From Zhihengliuella alba (GTDB lineage: Bacteria; Actinomycetota; Actinomycetes; Actinomycetales; Micrococcaceae), in contig NZ_BAABCJ010000005.1 in NCBI RefSeq assembly GCF_039538765.1, positions 186,001-250,000 on the forward strand: a DNA stretch of 64,000 bases. The letters run 5' to 3'. The notes below the pieces were generated by a model. That model saw nothing but the letters and a program-made list of their open reading frames with translations, searched no databases and was not told the origin of the DNA. How positions within the stretch are numbered: position 1 is the first letter of the stretch; every line of letters starts with the position of its first letter. The translations under genes and the position numbers were made by a program. Positions 63,201-64,000 of this stretch are shown in pieces.

Positions 63201-63290
63201 GCCCTGTCGATCCTGGCACTGATGCTGCTGGCAGGTGGCGCGCTCCTGGTTCGCCACAGCCGCCGCAAGAACGGCATCGGCGAGGCGTAA
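57291..63290 (+). CDS. Giant repetitive cell-wall-anchored surface protein (LANTG)
   Basis: This 1999-residue wall protein has a signal peptide (cleavage near PASA42-DV) and an N-terminal domain of about 500 residues resembling choice-of-anchor G family proteins. Thirteen Ig-like repeats of 85-97 residues run from about 544 (pattern ADPxxxxPGDxTxVxGxGYTPxGxxxVELVDADGNVV). One SdrD-B-like domain (about 925-1050, GQLGDFVWDDTNADGVQDEGE) is inserted between repeats 4 and 5. A Gly/Asn/Asp-rich wall-spanning region precedes LANTG (1962-1966), a membrane helix and an RRKN tail. LAxTG signals are the type recognised by class E sortases. The GTG start has AGAGGGGAA upstream. It is probably an adhesin or structural stalk. 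Confidence 0.9.
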   Translation: MSENQPRSRRKGAGLKKGLRRSLAIGVASTLAVAGYGLPASADVNTAPEEPAESAASIIDTSLFEQALVGGGQSRATFPSAPGPDNQALDVGALGSEVISLGGIEIPLTDFLDFGEAGVLQSQSEATSPKDARAITSVAGADGSLTLDTIDGASMGNARLDVLQLANSLGFGDVAALMDEAYLEIGALGAEVEAVDGVFQDPDAVGGPGQYKVADLILALRSQQVGDAAAELVDTTAQVDGAIEDSINGIVESAGLLDPILAALPANVSVTPRIESNVSGAIREALLAEPITTETSIIDLDLATGTMYIDMAKFMGNDEGAGTNAEGLNSQNPNTELIDSNLYPMIADSIHDVIEEVIHIAFRTFNASLGSVTVHLDAEASAAGSSAAKTFSASLDGTYSSTDCAASGLGGTVLCTTLDGLETVIEPLVTTLATTVRDTLLANDGQILYDLFTLIKTDTITAPARAVVQPFLEQIAANVLSVQLNHQTTETCALPAGGETTGSLEVSALSIGAAPAIGGARLNLGTAGARVDACDQFAAIDPSITVDPASVPAGDSTTVSGTGFTPDNEATVQLIDAAGDPIGEPTTVPTDGNGDFTTDLPVPADAAPGDYIIQATDVATDTPAEAPLTVTQPDVQELNIGLDPPTVPAGESTTASGSGYTPDATATVQLTDPAGDPVGDPIQVPTDGTGAFSTEVPVPADAAPGDYTVVGTDDTTGNDASAALTVIEAGTVAPAITVDPATVPAGTPTTADGSGYTPDATATVQLTDPAGDPVGDPIQVPTDGTGAFSTEVPVPADAAPGDYTVVGTDDTTGNDASAPLTVTEAGATTPTVAVDPAAVEPGDSTQVTGSDFAPNDEVEVQLVDSEGNPVGDPVTVPTDENGDFAAELPVPADAAPGDYTVEAVDGQGNEGNAPLVVLEPGVGPGQLGDFVWDDTNADGVQDEGEVGVAGVTVNLLDADGNPLVDADGNPMTTATDESGIYTFSGLELGDYVVEFADLPEGKAFSPQDASGEDATDSDADPNNGRTGVVTLTSAAPVMLTIDAGLIDDAAAGDPTVAVDPAAVEPGDSTQVTGSDFAPNDEVEVQLVDSEGNPVGDPVTVPTDENGDFAAELPVPADAAPGDYTVEAVDGQGNEGNAPLEVLEPGAIDPTIAADPAAAAPGDVTAITGEGYTPNGDATVELVNADGDVLATVPATVDENGALATDLTVPADAAEGADYLIRGTDSATGSTAETSFEVLPLAAGELAISADPVAAAPEDSTAVTGAGYTPSGAVTVELLDADGNVVESLEVTADENGAFTTDLMVPADTAAGADYVIRGTDVETTNSAETAFEVLEPGATIMTLSANPTSGEPGDTTNVTGTGFTPGETATVELMDPDGNVVATVEAPVDENGEIAVDVVVPDDAVASPDYTIEATDPATDGSIDVPFEVLEAGAGTGEITLVIDTSCLAPDEQPTAEGANYTADGEVVLEVKNPAGEVVKTVETTADAEGNISAGVELPDDALVNAGYTVTATDIATGATVTVDVTAMECVLAIAADPTAVPAGSTTTVTGEGFTPEGAAKVELVDADGNVVATVEVTADENGDIQTDLTVPEGAAVGADYTIRGTDVETEGTAETPFEVLEASATDLTIAADPAAAQPGDTTSVSGEGYTPNGDVTVELVDADGNVVATEEVTADENGAILTDLTVPGNASAGADYTIRGTDVETEGMAETPFEVLALEDGEVALSADPDSGLPGDTTEVTGSGFEPGEKVTVELVDSDGNVVATVETTADDNGTIAAEITIPEDAVPGDYTIIGTDESGNTGETGYEVLDPNAGTCGVEPEITVDPSTATVGGTVTVSGVGFTAGSEVEVDIADADGASIFASGAPVATVGDDCTFSIDVELPAEAGPGDYTATATDDEGNTDEADLTIAAGDGTGGGNNGGGDNGGGDNGGDNGGDNGDGTNGGGNGGNDGNGGNGGGLANTGATSVALSILALMLLAGGALLVRHSRRKNGIGEA
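59270..59758. repeat. Near-identical Ig-like repeat pair 2 and 3, 291-bp period
   Basis: The stretch at 59270-59467 recurs almost base for base at 59561-59758. The near-identity at synonymous positions points to recent duplication or gene conversion inside the gene. Confidence 0.85.
59778..60708. repeat. 259-bp duplication flanking the SdrD-B-like domain
   Basis: Bases 59778-60036 and 60450-60708 (672 apart) encode Ig-like repeats 4 and 5. I see only three single-base differences between them, all silent C/T changes. The SdrD-B-like module lies between the two copies. Confidence 0.88.
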
Positions 63291-63333
63291 TCCTGCGAAG
63301 GATGACGCTCCGCTCTAGCTGAGCGGTTCGGAG

Positions 63334-63371
63334 CGAGGGCCGTCCTCCCCACACGGGGAGGGCGGCCCTCG
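63334..63371 (+). terminator. Terminator hairpin after the surface protein
   Basis: The 17 bases 63334-63350 pair with 63355-63371 around ACAC, with one G-U pair. There is no T-tract. It lies 44 bases after the stop codon. Confidence 0.75.
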
Positions 63372-63448
63372 TGCGCGAGCGCTGGGGGAGGGCGCCCCGC
63401 GAGAGTAGAAGAACGGGCACGCGACGGCCCCCGGATAAGGTGGAACCG

Positions 63449-64000
63449 ATGAGAGCACAGCAGCGGATCCTGGTCGGCGCAGCGTCGGCCGCGCTTCTTT
63501 CGATGGTGGTGGGCTGCGGTGGGAACGCGCCGGCCGAGACCGGGACGGACCAGGGCGAGGCGGCTGCAACGGCTCCGGAGTGCGCCACGGGGGAGTCCCT
63601 GATCCACGAGTTCGAGAACGGGGCCGCCTGGACGATGTGCTGGAGCGTCGGGGCCGACCGGGGACTCGTCCTGACCGACGTCGTCTATTCCTCGCCCGAC
63701 CAGGGCGAGCACCGGATCATCGACTCGATCGCCCTGGCCCAGCTGGAGGTCCCGTACGACAGCGGCGAGCGGCTCACGAGTGACATCACGGATGCCGGCT
63801 TCGGCGGCACCCGGATGAAGACGCTCACCGAGCAGGAATGCTCCGGCGAGCGGCACGCCACCGAGATCCCCAACATCGGCGAGGGCGAGTACGGGCCCTC
63901 GCCGGAGCGCGAGGTCCTCTGCTCCACCAGCGTGGAGGCGCGCCTCGGGTACCGCTCGTTCGAGAACGGAACGCTCACCACCGCCCAGACGAGCGAGTGG
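63449..64000 (+). CDS. Lipoprotein, 3' end outside the window, copper amine oxidase-like N-terminus
   Basis: The frame is open from ATG 63449 to the window end (184 residues seen). Residues 1-23 form a lipoprotein signal with lipobox MVVGC. TAAGGT at 63436-63441 lies 7 bases before the ATG (leaderless). The mature part contains WTMCWSVGADRGLVLTDVVYSSPDQGEHRIIDSIALAQLEVPYDSGERLTSDITDAGFGGTRMKTL, which resembles the region before the catalytic domain of actinobacterial lipoproteins annotated as copper amine oxidases. The catalytic Tyr and copper ligands would lie beyond the window, so the activity is unproven. Confidence 0.7.
   Translation, partial: MRAQQRILVGAASAALLSMVVGCGGNAPAETGTDQGEAAATAPECATGESLIHEFENGAAWTMCWSVGADRGLVLTDVVYSSPDQGEHRIIDSIALAQLEVPYDSGERLTSDITDAGFGGTRMKTLTEQECSGERHATEIPNIGEGEYGPSPEREVLCSTSVEARLGYRSFENGTLTTAQTSEW

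Noticed and set aside
57672..63257. A minus-strand open frame of 1861 codons opposite the surface protein
   Set aside because: It is the mirror of a high-GC repetitive gene. It has no RBS, no recognisable domains and biased Arg/Gly/Asp composition. The plus-strand product has a signal peptide, domains and a sorting signal.

Overview
The window is very GC-rich, with SD-led and leaderless genes, GTG and TTG starts, a LANTG-type sortase signal and FemX, CsoR and PucR proteins. This points to a high-GC Gram-positive actinomycete, most likely in or near the Micrococcaceae. That placement comes from protein content only. No rRNA, tRNA, CRISPR array, transposase or origin was seen.

Layout. 1-1712: a gene-poor start, then a DUF2975 membrane protein translationally coupled to an unknown 126-aa protein. 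1753-21922: a purine-salvage and purine-degradation island. The minus-strand unit is guaD, an AzgA-type purine permease, xdhC, a xanthine dehydrogenase FAD subunit and a fused [2Fe-2S]/molybdenum subunit. The plus strand carries an 8-oxoguanine deaminase-like amidohydrolase and a xanthine/urate-type NCS2 permease. A minus-strand pair follows (NCS1 allantoin permease, then an Asp/Glu/hydantoin racemase-family protein). The island ends with the plus-strand operon hyi-glxR-gcl-glxK-allB. Together these deaminate guanine and 8-oxoguanine, oxidise hypoxanthine/xanthine, import allantoin, open its ring and convert glyoxylate to glycerate phosphate. Uricase, HIU hydrolase, OHCU decarboxylase, allantoate-processing enzymes and urease are not in the window.

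22127-27407: a Bcp peroxiredoxin, an asymmetric heterodimeric ABC exporter and a CPBP protease. 27544-32729: a tryptophan-monooxygenase-like flavin amine oxidase and an APC permease, divergent from a PucR regulator. 32778-39191: a lipoprotein, a nitrilase-family amidase, MFS and MATE exporters, two small membrane proteins, and an NlpC/P60 hydrolase behind a long structured leader that may be a c-di-AMP riboswitch. 39346-41837: an S-methylmethionine pair (mmuM, mmuP). 41990-43751: a CGNR zinc-finger regulator divergent from an EamA exporter. 43809-46898: a copper operon csoR-copZ-copA with two CsoR-type palindromes. 47053-49634: map, then ltaE and an SDR; 49631-51046: a DUF6421-like protein coupled to them. 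51196-56808: FemX, a methyltransferase missing its SAM motif, an HTH regulator coupled to a FusB-type zinc-finger protein, a VOC protein, a small unknown protein and a flavin monooxygenase. 57291-63290: a 1999-residue repetitive LANTG-anchored surface protein. The window ends inside a lipoprotein gene.

Two patterns run through the window. At least twelve genes have a -10-like hexamer (NAnnnT) 6 or 7 nt before the start codon and no Shine-Dalgarno, so they are probably leaderless. In the purine island, GGAA/TTCC palindromes recur in three intergenic regions, suggesting a shared regulator. The most interesting protein-level oddity is the racemase-family protein in the allantoin cluster. It keeps only one of the two catalytic cysteines, an arrangement like arylmalonate decarboxylase rather than a racemase.
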